Shown piece after piece: positions 51,401 to 55,978 of a stretch of 64,000 nucleotides of DNA (position 1 is its first letter; every line of letters begins with the position of its first letter). The notes under the pieces are model-generated. The model saw nothing but the letters and a program-made list of their open reading frames with translations. It did no database searches and was not told the origin of the DNA. The position numbers and the translations under genes were made by a program. Source of the stretch: Cyclina sinensis (Eukaryota > Mollusca > Bivalvia > Venerida > Veneridae). Where the stretch lies: positions 44,365,134-44,429,133 of the forward strand of contig JAAONU010000001.1 in assembly GCA_012932295.1 (NCBI GenBank), read 5' to 3'.

Positions 51401-53082
51401 GACCTTGATAGTCAGGGTCATTTGAAGGTCAAGGTCACAGTTGAATGATTCAATGTGTCAGTTTTGTCATAAGTGATGTTTTGTCCCAGTATAAATCAAA
51501 TCAAACCATAAATAACAAAAATTTGGCTATTTTAAGCAAAATTTAGTAACTTGACCTTAAATGTCAAGGTCATCTTAAGGTCAAGGTCCTACTTATAATA
51601 AATCAAAATGTCAGTTTTGTTGTTTTATCAAAGTATAAATCAAATCTATAAATAAACAACAGTTATGACAATTTAAGCAAAATACAATGATGGGACCTTG
51701 ACTGTCAAGGTCATTTTAGGGTAAAGGTCATACCTAAATTATTCAACATGTAAGTTTTGTCAAAAGTGTTGTTTTGTCCAAGTATGAATCAAGTCTAACC
51801 ATAAATTAAACAGTTATGACGAATCTTAGCAAAATTCAATAATTTGATCTTGCTAGTCAAGGTCATTTTTTAGGTCAAGGTCAAACTTGAATCAAAATGT
51901 TGGATTTGTCAAAAGTATTGTTTTGTCCAAGTATAAATCAAATTCATTAATAAATGAAAAAGTTATGACAATTTAATCAAAATTCAAACATCTGACCTTG
52001 ACGGTCAAGGTCATTTTTAGGTCATGGTCACACTTGAGTTATTCAACATGTCGGTTTTGTCACAAGTGTTGTTTTGTCCAAGTATAATACCAACAATAAA
52101 TGACAAAGTTATGGCAAATTGTAGCAAAATTCAATAATTGACCTTGAATGTCAATGTCATTTTAACTTAAAGTTGATACATGAAAGAATCATACTGTCGG
52201 ATTTGTCATAAGTGTTGTTAAGTCCAAGTATGAATCAAATCTATAAATAAATGAGAAAGTTATGACAATTTAAGCAAAATTCAATCATCTGACCTTGACG
52301 GTCAAGGTCATTTTAAGGTCATGGTCATATCTGAGTTATTCAACATGTTGGTTTTGTCATAAGTGTTGTTTTGTCCAAGTATAAATCAAATCCAACCATA
52401 AATACTAAAGTTTTGGACTATTTTAGCAAAATTAATAATTTGACCTTGAAGGTGAAAGTCATTTATGAGTCAAGGTCAAGTTTAGTCCAGTCTACTTGAA
52501 GATCTTGTTCTAAGGGTTGTTGTGCCAAAGCATGAAGAGAATCCACCTATTAATAATAAAGTTATGGCCAATTTTAGCAAAATTCAATATTTTGACCTTG
52601 AAGCTGAAGGTCATTTATGAGTCAAGGTCAAGTTTAGTCTTGTCTACTTGAAGGTCTTGTCCAAAGGATTGTTGTGTCCAAGCACAAAGAGAATCCACCT
52701 ACTAATAATAAAGTTATGGGCAATACACTTGTTATAATTATGAAATGTCATAATATTTTTAATGATGTCAGAAACATTTTTAATTTTCACACAAAACATG
52801 CTGTTAGATATTAGACGTTCTATTTTTTCAAGCATTATAAAACAGTAGAATTTATATTCTGATGACATTTTTTTTCAGGATAACATTAACCACTATATTC
52901 CAGTACATTACTTAAAAGCAAAAAAGAAACACTGCTAATACCTTGTCATCACTATCCTTTCGTAGGACTTTAATTTTTCCAATAGAAGTTTTAGCCCTGC
53001 GACTTCTGAGTGCACGTGACACCGTTACCTGATCCTCATCAGGCCTTTGTGAATATGCAACGGTCCAGGGTCTATACTCCAT
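3177..53082 (-). CDS. EF-hand and WD40 repeat protein, WDR49/WDR64 (CFAP337) type; whole gene, 24 coding exons
   Basis: Assembled by eye from GT-AG junctions with matching phase. Exons 5'->3' (plus-strand coordinates): 52942-53082, 46808-46872, 35859-36140, 24788-25034, 22831-22977, 21231-21293, 20546-20768, 20245-20429, 19780-19968, 19302-19493, 18452-18715, 17809-17973, 17420-17572, 16618-16803, 15601-15711, 12992-13128, 12559-12707, 11547-11720, 10724-10814, 8533-8687, 8001-8054, 6418-6510, 3739-3885, 3177-3455. The sum is 3,892 nt, or 1,296 residues plus stop after removing one extra base in exon 14. Residues 1-163 are low complexity, 164-294 an EF-hand pair, about 295-1030 WD40 blades (typical ends such as SIRLWNPY, VVKVWDIK, EIIVWDVE, NIKVWDIM, ARIWTL), and the rest a charged tail. 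WDR49/CFAP337 is known as a ciliary axoneme protein, so a role in cilia or sperm flagella is inferred. It is longer than the vertebrate homologues, mainly in its N-terminal extension. WDR64 is the alternative family name. Confidence 0.85.
3739..3885 (-). CDS. WDR49-like gene, exon 23
   Basis: Acceptor TTTTTCAG, 147 nt, phase 0, donor GTAAGT. It encodes TFLGIRVEKELQRKQADRKG and then KMKKTQQYGKLCSPFQALSV. The segment GKL.SPFQAL is a C-terminal signature I associate with this family. Confidence 0.85.
3886..6417 (-). other. Intron 22 of the WDR49-like gene
   Basis: AT-rich intron with no exon or named repeat seen. Confidence 0.6.
6418..6510 (-). CDS. WDR49-like gene, exon 22
   Basis: Acceptor TTATCAG, 93 nt, phase 0, donor GTAGAA. 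It encodes PTKSKDDLGPLRVKYRSQTF and AYNAARPERSK. GC content is visibly higher than in the flanking intron, which supports coding. Confidence 0.75.
6666..7140 (+). mobile_element. Helitron/'pearl'-like non-autonomous element
   Basis: Starts AAACAAGA, then ATGCTCCCCGAA, and ends GACGGAC-type tetranucleotides followed by TTCGGGGAGCAT; the two GC-rich ends are inverted copies. In between are two units of about 155 bp that begin 'caaagggcaataactc'. This is the layout known for bivalve pearl elements and Helentron derivatives. No protein is encoded. It lies in an intron. Confidence 0.7.
8001..8054 (-). CDS. WDR49-like gene, exon 21 (18 codons)
   Basis: A short exon between acceptor TCATTCAG and donor GTACAA, phase 0 at both ends, reading VEIKTQTQPGKELRPVDK. 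Its evidence is the in-frame fit and the good acceptor. It could be skipped without a frameshift. Confidence 0.65.
8533..8687 (-). CDS. WDR49-like gene, exon 20 (acidic linker)
   Basis: Acceptor ATTACTAG, 155 nt, donor GTAATT, phase 1 in and phase 0 out. It encodes DSSTVSDNKSQVTENDLDFH and onward to ANQSRENTDE, an acidic, low-complexity, probably disordered segment. Confidence 0.8.
8688..10723 (-). other. Intron 19 of the WDR49-like gene, with repeat array
   Basis: The intron holds the degenerate array listed at 9290-10030. The remaining sequence is AT-rich with no exon recognised. Confidence 0.6.
9290..10030. repeat. Degenerate 'ggtaccagtggtagaacatga' array
   Basis: Many imperfect units of roughly 27 bp with the core 'ggtaccagtggtagaacatg' and 'aggtgaag'. 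Inside it, a longer unit of about 107 bp is present twice in a row (from about 9,458 and 9,565). Open stretches on the minus strand across this block are repeat-derived. Confidence 0.75.
10724..10814 (-). CDS. WDR49-like gene, exon 19
   Basis: Acceptor TCTTCAG, 91 nt, donor GTACAC, phase 0 in and phase 1 out. It encodes KKSWNLKEPSTWAHPKTPWT followed by MNDASSKKDT. The WNL.EPSTW...PW motif just after the propeller is familiar from this family. Confidence 0.85.
10921..10954. repeat. T19-G15 homopolymer tract
   Basis: A run of 19 T followed directly by 15 G within intron 18. On the transcribed strand it is C15A19. The lengths are unreliable in most sequencing. Confidence 0.9.
11547..11720 (-). 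CDS. WDR49-like gene, exon 18 (last clear WD40 blade)
   Basis: Acceptor TTTTCCAG, 174 nt, phase 0, donor GTAGAT. It encodes AAWHAHDSAIVSVEYAKHDT, then YVITASTDKTARIWTLREGH and FVGTLGQ, with the full H...D...W/L pattern of a WD repeat. Confidence 0.9.
12135..12440 (-). mobile_element. tRNA-derived SINE, copy 1 (minus orientation)
   Basis: Read on the minus strand, a tRNA-like head (GTGGTCCAGTGGTAATGCAC, box-B-like GAGATCAATCC) is followed by a body with GGATGAGATGTTAAACCGAG and GGTCCC, then CCAGAGACACTCC-like and CCCCACAACATAAAATAACT parts. A second copy lies at 56,785-57,035. The central GGATGAGA(C/T)GTTAA block resembles the conserved domain of MetaSINEs (from memory). It is inside intron 17. 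Confidence 0.8.
12559..12707 (-). CDS. WDR49-like gene, exon 17 (WD40 blade)
   Basis: Acceptor TGTTTCAG, 149 nt, donor GTAGGT, phase 1 in and phase 0 out. It encodes GYFYAPDLADESVLGICTNN and LLVTGDTQGNIKVWDIMTYC, a clear WD40 repeat. Confidence 0.9.
12775..12902. repeat. 64-bp tandem duplication
   Basis: Two nearly identical units beginning 'ttgataggcaagcagaattg' and ending 'gtagactcaaaaat', just outside the 5' edge of exon 17 in intron 16. The few differences suggest a recent duplication. Confidence 0.9.
12992..13128 (-). CDS. WDR49-like gene, exon 16 (WD40 blade)
   Basis: Acceptor TGTTTCAG, 137 nt, donor GTACGT, phase 2 in and phase 1 out. It encodes QTAPVDKVLFLKGRATGRNM, then EVSTLVTSEGGYIRFWCLYG: a blade ending in RFW at the usual place. 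Confidence 0.87.
13283..14158 (+). mobile_element. Helitron/'pearl'-like element, family A, copy 1
   Basis: Begins AAACAAGAACTGTCACTGTA with a small hairpin (TGTCA...TGACA), then ATGCCCCCGAA. The body has about five units of roughly 150 bp ('ggtcaaggtcaaataaatat', 'aagtatgaagtaaatccact'), then GACGGACGGACAGATGGAC and a GGGGCATAA end. The copy at 49,583-50,600 has the same ends and body. It is non-coding and lies in intron 15. Confidence 0.8.
14159..15600 (-). other. Rest of intron 15
   Basis: AT-rich with no exon or clear repeat. A plus-strand open stretch at 14267-14572 shows no family resemblance. Confidence 0.5.
15601..15711 (-). CDS. WDR49-like gene, exon 15 (polar linker)
   Basis: Acceptor TTGTACAG, 111 nt, donor GTATGT, phase 2 at both ends. 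It encodes VKTIEDMSSQNLDENRPRSM and NSRPNSRHQKSHKVEK, a basic, Ser/Asn/Arg-rich linker between the WD40 groups. Confidence 0.82.
16618..16803 (-). CDS. WDR49-like gene, exon 14, carrying an apparent one-base frameshift
   Basis: Acceptor ATTTTCAG, 186 nt, donor GTAAGT. From the 5' side the frame reads SMYLQAHKNWKGG...DDILTIDFCPPNLL and then hits TGA at 16695-16693. From the 3' side the WD40 consensus TASFDGEIIVWDVETEKIF is read in the next frame and exits in phase 2, which exon 15 requires. One surplus base near 16,700-16,720 explains both. Taken literally the protein would stop near residue 808 and lose the second propeller. Sequencing error, a null allele and true decay cannot be told apart here. 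Confidence 0.8.
17420..17572 (-). CDS. WDR49-like gene, exon 13 (WD40 blade)
   Basis: Acceptor CTTTTCAG, 153 nt, phase 0, donor GTAAGT. It encodes VWNFQNGHNLHKLEAVAEAE, VTGIMPLLDKKIILSVGWSR and QITIYDDSDPD. Confidence 0.9.
17809..17973 (-). CDS. WDR49-like gene, exon 12 (WD40 blade)
   Basis: Acceptor TATTTCAG, 165 nt, phase 0, donor GTTTGT. It encodes VATGCDSSVIALWDIETGNK and then HGEEEITCMTFDTTFRRLFS, ending GARNGTIK, which joins VWNFQNG of exon 13. Confidence 0.9.
18452..18715 (-). CDS. WDR49-like gene, exon 11 (WD40 blade)
   Basis: Acceptor TATTTCAG, 264 nt, phase 0, donor GTAGGC. It continues the blade from exon 10 (FSYSKDA joined to VVKVWDIKEHAILQT), then QPSPQSSLLVTCNDYIGLLK and a loop that ends HDTQLCSAIYNPVFKQ. 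Confidence 0.9.
18880..19095 (-). mobile_element. Possible tRNA-derived SINE
   Basis: On the minus strand, TGGCCAAAGGAGCAGAGTTC and GGTCTGATTCC resemble Pol III A and B boxes at tRNA spacing, in intron 10. No second copy was seen in this window, so this is tentative. Confidence 0.35.
19302..19493 (-). CDS. WDR49-like gene, exon 10 (WD40 blade)
   Basis: Acceptor CATTTCAG, 192 nt, phase 0, donor GTAAGT. It contains GVECFDFSKKLNILVTGSLD and HSIRLWNPYVTSKPMAVLEG, followed by HGTGVIGVKI. This is a textbook GH...LW blade boundary. Confidence 0.9.
19780..19968 (-). CDS. WDR49-like gene, exon 9 (WD40 blade)
   Basis: Acceptor TTTTGTAG, 189 nt, phase 0 at both ends, donor GTATGT. It encodes HAKYIRHTVIPDVHPELIRQ, then VQYIPDNNMIISSCANPSKS and IIISDIKCLKKSYVFRIDK: one blade with the usual hydrophobic strand pattern. 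Confidence 0.87.
20245..20429 (-). CDS. WDR49-like gene, exon 8 (WD40 blade)
   Basis: Acceptor ATTTTCAG, 185 nt, donor GTAATT. It encodes ALPDVPYCFDYWYDKRNP, SLLIFGNDTGAINLMYF and the end DGGAHKIFMQ. Two bases complete the codon left open by exon 7. Confidence 0.87.
20546..20768 (-). CDS. WDR49-like gene, exon 7 (WD40 blades 1-2)
   Basis: Acceptor ATTTTCAG, 223 nt, donor GTAAGT. It contains EGAISVWYPSMQYDKYY, then WVTDAIFMPNCHKIAIAS and RDIRFFDTSTAQYFEEYH, which read as a blade end and a full blade. It leaves in phase 1. Confidence 0.87.
21231..21293 (-). CDS. WDR49-like gene, exon 6
   Basis: A 63-nt exon between acceptor ATTACAG and donor GTAAGA, phase 0 at both ends. It encodes QEQTTKIVAVDGPTRYVTVSR, the outer strands of the first WD40 blade that continues with EGAISVW in exon 7. 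Confidence 0.85.
21294..22830 (-). other. Intron 5 of the WDR49-like gene
   Basis: No exon or named repeat recognised; AT-rich. Confidence 0.55.
22831..22977 (-). CDS. WDR49-like gene, exon 5 (canonical EF-hand loop)
   Basis: Acceptor TTTTCAG, 147 nt in phase 0 at both ends, donor GTAAGG. Residues 247-258 read DSSASGYVDWNE. This matches the EF-hand loop, with D at position 1, S at 3 and 5, G at 6, V at 8, D at 9 and E at 12, so calcium binding is plausible. It is followed by FCTYLLLLYREND and by the linker IPFLVEPKIRHIVQNR that leads into the first propeller, as in WDR49/WDR64 proteins. Confidence 0.88.
22978..24787 (-). other. Intron 4 of the WDR49-like gene
   Basis: AT-rich. It contains the 71-bp duplication listed at 23782-23920; nothing else was recognised. 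Confidence 0.55.
23782..23920. repeat. 71-bp tandem duplication
   Basis: Two adjacent units begin 'agaagtccaatttccttctg' and continue 'aaattaatctttc(t/c)tgcaatgactt'. A third partial start follows. Confidence 0.8.
24788..25034 (-). CDS. WDR49-like gene, exon 4 (first EF-hand region)
   Basis: Acceptor TATTTCAG, 247 nt, donor AAG|GTTGGT, chosen because the nearby GTAATA donor would create a stop at the join. It encodes residues 163-245, with LEEEIKLHHLEQLMYRFNKH, a degenerate EF-hand-like segment, and PGRMNLKEFKQTVSDVLATD, a helix that leads into the canonical EF loop of exon 5. The first loop lacks the usual regular acidic residues, so it probably does not bind calcium. Confidence 0.85.
25035..26479 (-). 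other. Intron between the short-form first exon and exon 4
   Basis: No exon or clear repeat seen. A short 'gctgtgttgtgctg'-like low-complexity patch lies near 25,530. Confidence 0.5.
26480..26550 (-). CDS. WDR49-like gene, alternative first coding exon (short form)
   Basis: On the minus strand an ATG in good context (AGAAAATGA) opens MNSKQKLLTFAADAGDPEDE-KKP plus two bases, followed by the strong donor GTAAGT. The phase-2 end fits exon 4 exactly, creating a Val codon at the join (KKP-V-FDKDENVR). This would replace exons 1-3 and give about 1,157 residues that start close to the EF-hand region, more like the length of vertebrate relatives. It is inferred from sequence alone; no acceptor is needed because it would be a first exon. 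Confidence 0.6.
27228..27432. repeat. 41-bp tandem repeat, 5 copies
   Basis: Units of 'aactaagtgcattagaagaa' plus 'acaatttatcatttaagcca' are nearly perfect over five copies. Only an 'aataa/aacaa' change distinguishes the outer from the inner copies. Confidence 0.92.
29240..29580. repeat. 'gtaagactattt.ctgtgtcagac' repeat with 102-bp higher-order unit
   Basis: Short diverged units of 'agactattta(t/c)ctgtgt' spacing are organised into a longer unit of about 102 bp that occurs twice (from about 29,354 and 29,456). Confidence 0.75.
31540..32109 (+). mobile_element. Hairpin-ended interspersed repeat, interrupted
   Basis: Opens TTAGCTCACCACAGTCAATA with the inverted AGCTCAC...GTGAGCT, a hairpin start common to bivalve repeats. 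The body has diverged units of about 220-250 bp that share 'tgtgactctttatataaatg' and 'atgaattgtggaatttatat'. It is interrupted at 32,110 by a TTAA element and resumes after 32,545 ('aatattcttctctgaaactg'). Confidence 0.6.
32110..32545 (-). mobile_element. TTAA-flanked inverted-repeat element with tRNA-like interior, copy 1
   Basis: TTAA at 32110-32113 and 32542-32545. The left end reads AGAGGCTGTACTCCAGAT; the reverse complement of the right end reads AGGGGCTGTGCTCCAGAT, 16 of 18 identical. On the minus strand a tRNA-like segment (32,251-32,328, box-B-like GAGTTCAAATCA) is followed by a T-run. It encodes no protein. The TTAA target suits piggyBac or Kolobok transposases acting in trans; which one is not decided. 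Confidence 0.75.
33630..34520. repeat. Degenerate 'ctgtctggtgagctcatcc' array
   Basis: Some 20 strongly diverged units of about 35-45 bp share 'aacactgtctggtgagct' and, toward the right, 'gtaaagcact.tcaggtgaac'. There is no coding signal. Confidence 0.65.
35859..36140 (-). CDS. WDR49-like gene, exon 3 (phase-symmetric, Asn/Asp-rich linker)
   Basis: Acceptor ATTCTAG, 282 nt, donor GTAAGG. Both ends are phase 2, so the exon can be skipped without breaking the frame. It encodes a low-complexity, acidic and asparagine-rich stretch with a small internal repeat (DINSNN then DKNSNN), ending ...RRPTHFDDE. An internal ATG at 36130 in good context (AAAAATGA) could be an alternative start if this is a first exon in some transcripts. 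Confidence 0.65.
37985..38140. repeat. About 44-bp repeat, 3-4 diverged copies
   Basis: Units read 'aaatgctcttttcctggtta' and 'agcaccctagctaaagagtt', with substitutions between copies. Confidence 0.75.
41153..41708 (+). mobile_element. Helitron/'pearl'-like element, family B
   Basis: Starts AACAAGAGATGTTTGTGAAA with a hairpin (ATGTTT-GTG-AAACAT) and then GCCCCCC. The body has three units of about 140 bp with 'gaccttgacctttgacctac' and 'ctccaccaaat(c/a)tgagga'. It ends in 'gactgactgaccaacc' and AAAGGGTAGCATAA. It is non-coding. Confidence 0.7.
42013..42285 (-). mobile_element. SINE-like repeat ('tattggggtttaa' family), copy 1
   Basis: On the minus strand a tRNA-like head (GAGCAGCGGATCTTCAATCT, box-B-like AGTTCATTTCC) is followed by a body. 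The plus-strand right part reads 'gtgttcctgggtatccaacc' and the left end 'ttattggggtttaacaccag'. A partial copy is at 54,315-54,455. Confidence 0.6.
42790..43565. repeat. About 42-bp minisatellite, about 18 copies (left block)
   Basis: Units are 'ttagttttacttcccctaaa' plus 'atgtatgagatacagataaa'. The array breaks at 43,566 where a Helitron-like element begins and restarts at 44,761 with one more diverged unit. Confidence 0.9.
43566..44760 (+). mobile_element. Helitron/'pearl'-like element, family C, inside a minisatellite
   Basis: Starts with a hairpin (ATCAC-TAAAT-GTGAT), then ATACCCCCAAAA. The body has about seven units of roughly 145 bp ('gggcaataactctgcaaata', 'tgaccattgtatgaagttgc'). 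It ends in GACCGACCGCCCGACCGAC-type repeats and TTTTCGGGGTATAA. The flanks on both sides are the 42-bp minisatellite, which fixes the element's limits. Confidence 0.8.
44761..44815. repeat. Right remnant of the 42-bp minisatellite
   Basis: 'ttacttttacttcccctaaa' and 'atgtatgaaatacagata' continue the array interrupted at 43,566. Confidence 0.8.
45283..45515 (-). mobile_element. tRNA-derived SINE-like repeat
   Basis: On the minus strand, TGGCCTTATGGTTAGTGCC (A-box-like) and CAAGGTTTTATCCCC (B-box-like) form a tRNA-like head, followed by about 170 bp of body that runs to the left. There is no second copy in the window. Confidence 0.5.
46808..46872 (-). CDS. WDR49-like gene, exon 2
   Basis: Acceptor TTTTTCAG, 65 nt coding LPRIQEDGKRRKSFSNPEKIE plus two bases, then the strong donor GTGAGT. 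It enters in phase 0 and leaves in phase 2, which matches exon 1 and either exon 3 or exon 4. It is lysine/arginine rich and has no recognised domain. Confidence 0.65.
48292..48739 (+). mobile_element. TTAA-flanked inverted-repeat element with tRNA-like interior, copy 2
   Basis: TTAA at 48292-48295 and 48736-48739. The inverted ends AGCGAATGACTCACAGAA and AGCGACTGACTCACAGAA match at 17 of 18. The interior holds a tRNA-like segment (48,531-48,610) with perfect-looking Pol III boxes and a nine-T run directly after it. Layout, size and orientation of the parts match the element at 32,110-32,545, although the end sequences differ. Confidence 0.8.
48531..48610 (+). other. tRNA-like sequence with A and B boxes (not a plain tRNA gene)
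   Basis: Box A TGGCTCAGTGAT at 48538-48549 and box B GGTTCGAATCC at 48590-48600, then T9 at 48616-48624. The acceptor ends (GGCGCTG and TTAAGTC) do not pair and the anticodon arm is irregular, so I read it as a Pol III promoter module and not a working tRNA. Confidence 0.7.
48974..49464. mobile_element. Possible third TTAA-flanked inverted-repeat element
   Basis: TTAA at both ends. Left AGGGATTTACAGGCAAAA and reverse-complemented right AGGGAAACATAGGCAAAT agree at 13 of 18. No tRNA-like interior and no protein were seen. It lies only about 235 bp from copy 2 above. Confidence 0.45.
49583..50600 (+). mobile_element. Helitron/'pearl'-like element, family A, copy 2 (with insertion)
   Basis: Same start (ACAAGAACTGTCACTGTAAG), ATGCCCCCGAA and body units as the copy at 13,283. 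Near the 3' end the GACGG run is split by about 155 bp (about 50,389-50,545) of unrelated T-rich sequence, after which GACTGACGG and TTCGGGGGCATAA resume. Confidence 0.8.
50820..52722 (+). mobile_element. Helitron/'pearl'-like element, family D, 3' end missing
   Basis: Starts ACAAGAGCCACCGCAAGCGG with the hairpin CCGC-AA-GCGG. The body is about a dozen diverged units of roughly 145 bp ('ttgaccttgacggtcaaggt', 'gtgttgttttgtccaagtat'). The array stops at about 52,722 with no GACGG run or GGGGGCAT end, so the 3' part is lost or lies outside the recognisable sequence. Confidence 0.7.
52942..53082 (-). CDS. WDR49-like gene, exon 1 (start codon, long form)
   Basis: The ATG at 53082-53080 opens 47 codons (MEYRPWTVAYSQRPDED...) ending ...DSDDK, followed by the donor GTATTA. 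The exon ends in phase 0. The peptide is basic and polar with no known domain. Upstream sequence lacks a good acceptor, so transcription probably starts a short way upstream, near 53,100-53,150. A separate start exon near 26.5 kb may serve a shorter form. Confidence 0.65.
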
Positions 53083-54314
53083 TATTAGTGCTTCTGTTGT
53101 TTTACTCTTTTACAATCGTACGTGTCACGATGGACAAATTTGATGGAATCTAATTGTATAATTTTGCCTAATTAAGTAACCTTTTAAATTCTCAAGGGAT
53201 ACAAGTCATGCCTGAGATCCTGAAAATAACATTTTTTGTACAGAATTCATAATATTTTTGTTTTTTCAAATAAAAATTAATTCGGCTTTTTGAACAACTT
53301 GTTTATCACAGCTTTCTGTTTTTGCAAAAAATCTTGTCTAATACATCTCACTGTCTTCTTGTCCTCAAAAACCATCAAACTTTCAATAAATGAAATACTC
53401 TTTAAAAAAAAGAAACTCAAGCAAAATAATGTTCCATTTATCACAATAATATCACTACAGTAACTGGAAAGAAGTCCCAGGCTATGATACAAAAACTTCT
53501 AAATCACATTCCAAACACAGCACTCGAAAACAATCACAAATTTAAACTTCACTCTAATCTGTCATAATCTCCTTAAAAACAAATGTTTCAACAACGGCAA
53601 TACATTTTGCTATCTTGTCAGGTCATACAAGATTATCCCATTTTTTTCTTTATATTTAAACATAATACTTAGATAGTTTTTAAACAATAAAAAGATAAGT
53701 GTTTATGAAAAACTGAAAAAACCTTTATCTTTGATTAAATTCATTCAATATTTTTAATGCAAGAAAAAAGTCTTTGTTAACCCACAGATATTCTAAAATA
53801 GTAATGAGGATTAAGCTAAATTCATTAAATTTTTAAGTCCAAATTGAAGCATCATTGAGCTTAGTGGTATACATGCTTAAACAGAATTTATCCTTCCTTT
53901 TTTTTAAAAGCAGAAAAAAATCTTATTGACACAATGGACACTTTGCAGTGCTAAACGGTAAAAATGTTTAAACAAAACAGAACATTTCAGACATCGTATA
54001 TTTGCATATCCGTAAATTATTCTTCCATGATGTCTCTGCTGAAGTGGTTTTATATTTGTTAAATTTAGATATCTTCAGATTTGTCATGTTAATTTAGATA
54101 AGCCCATACCAAAGACAACTGAAAATGTCATTATTTTGTGGTCTCCTGATGACTTTGTTCCCTGCTGTCCATTCAAAATTTAAGTTATCTTCAGAATCAT
54201 TAGAGTTTGTTTGCGAAACTTGTGTTTCCTTCTGTTTAAAGGTTATTAAACTCAAAAAAAGAAAAAAACAGTAAAATAATAAATATTATCAAAGTAAAAG
54301 TATCAAATGTTAGT

Positions 54315-54455
54315 TTGTTTTTATTGGGGTTTAAAACCAGTTTCAGTCATATCCCTGCCAGGTAATAAACAAACAATCATATAAAATACAATCAACAGTC
54401 CACCTAACAAGACATGTTCCTGGGTATCCAGCCAGTTTATTAACCAATCACTTTG
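54315..54455 (-). mobile_element. SINE-like repeat ('tattggggtttaa' family), partial copy 2
   Basis: Shares 'ttattggggtttaa', 'ccagtt...gtcatatccc', 'gttcctgggtatccagccag' and 'tttattaaccaat' with the copy at 42,013-42,285, but lacks the tRNA-like head. A short stretch ('aataaacaaacaatcatat') is extra. Confidence 0.6.
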
Positions 54456-55227
54456 CAGGTAAAATTTATGTTAAGTTAATAAAAGTCAAAGTAGTAAATG
54501 ATTAGTTAATTAAAGTAAATAAAGTGCTTAATTGAGTGCATGTTTATCAAAGTGACACCCCCATTGAAACTGAGAGCCTCACAGTTACCTCCTCAGACCC
54601 ATGAGGACAACTAGGCATAGCAATGGCAGCATTAGACAAATAACAAAGATAATACAGAAAAAGAACATATTTCATGCCAAATTTCTTATCCTGTATGCCA
54701 GACACACGTGACTGGTAACCATTCTTTCATTTCAATCGCAAGAACTTAAATTCATGGCTAAGTAAAATGACAAAAAAAGATATTTAAAGGAAACTTTAGA
54801 AATTTAAAGGGTAAACATGACAACAAATGAAATGAATCTATGGTATAACCTCTATGATATTATTTATAGTATCTAATAATTTATTTATATTGGCGTATTC
54901 AATAATTCTACAGTCATTATTCAAAGAAAAGTAGGGCATGTTTTGTAATGAAATACAAAATAATGAATTTGAATGGCCTTACTATAAAAATGTTATGGAC
55001 ACTCACTTGTGATTATTTTTTCAATATTAACTATTTGTTGCAAGTATTTTCACCAACAAAAAAATGTGAATAAAAAGAAAAGTTAACAGTGAAGTATTAA
55101 AAAAAATTAACAAGGAGATCATAAATATAATACAATTTTCAAATTTCACTAAGCCCTATTTATGTCTTTTTGAAGTAACATTGATATTATCATTTTGTAT
55201 GTAGATTTATTGCAATTTGAGCTAGTT

Positions 55228-55978
55228 TGTTTATTTTGGCCCTCTTGAAGGTCATGTGATGGTACAATGTGATGGTACAGGGTTTCTTACCATAGTTTAT
55301 TTATTTTGGCCTTCTTGAAGGTCATGTGATGGTACAGGGTTTCTTACCATAGTTTATTTATTTTGGCCTTTTTGGGGGTCATGTGATTGTACAGGGTTTC
55401 TTACCATAGTTTGTTTATTTTTGGCCCTCTTGAAGGTCATGTGATGGTACAGGGTTTCTTACCATAGTTTGTTTATTTTGGTACTCTTGAAAGTCATGTG
55501 ATGGTACAGGGTTTCTTACCATAGTTTGTTTATTTTGGCCCTCTTGAAGGTCATGTGATGGTACAGGGTTTCTTACCATAGTTTGTTTATTTTGGTACTC
55601 TTGAAGGTCATGTGATGGTACAGGGTTTCTTACCATAGATTGTTTATTTTGGCCCTCTTGAGGTCATGTGATGGTACAGGGTTTCTTACAATAGTTTGTT
55701 TATTTTGGCCCTCTTGAAGGTCATGTGATGGTACAGGGTTTCTTACCATAGTTTGTTTATTTTGGCCCTCTTGAAGGTCATGTGATGGTACAGGGTTTCT
55801 TACCATAGTTTGTTTATTTTGGTACTCTTGAAGGTCATGTGATGGTACAGGGTTTCTTACCATAGATTGTTTATTTTGGCCCTCTTGAGGTCATGTGATG
55901 GTACAGGGTTTCTTACCATAGTTTGTTTATTTTGGCCCTCTTGAAGATCATGTGATGGTACAGGGTTTCTTACCATAA
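55228..55978. repeat. 57-bp minisatellite, about 13 copies
   Basis: Units read 'tttgtttattttggccctct', 'tgaaggtcatgtgatggtac' and 'agggtttcttaccatag'. Two variants alternate (ggccctc and ggtactc), which hints at a higher-order unit. Since 57 is divisible by three, the minus strand stays open with the 19-residue period MVRNPVPSHDLQEGQNKQT; this is array-derived. Confidence 0.92.

Larger units (their letters stand above)
46873..52941 (-). other. Intron 1 of the WDR49-like gene
   Basis: About 6 kb without an exon. The right two thirds are filled by mobile elements listed at 48.3, 49.0, 49.6 and 50.8 kb; 46.9-48.3 kb shows nothing I can name. Confidence 0.55.

Noticed and set aside
55415..55863. 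Repeat protein MVRNPVPSHDLQEGQNKQT
   Set aside because: It is the 57-bp minisatellite read in frame; there is no start context, splice site or non-repeat end.
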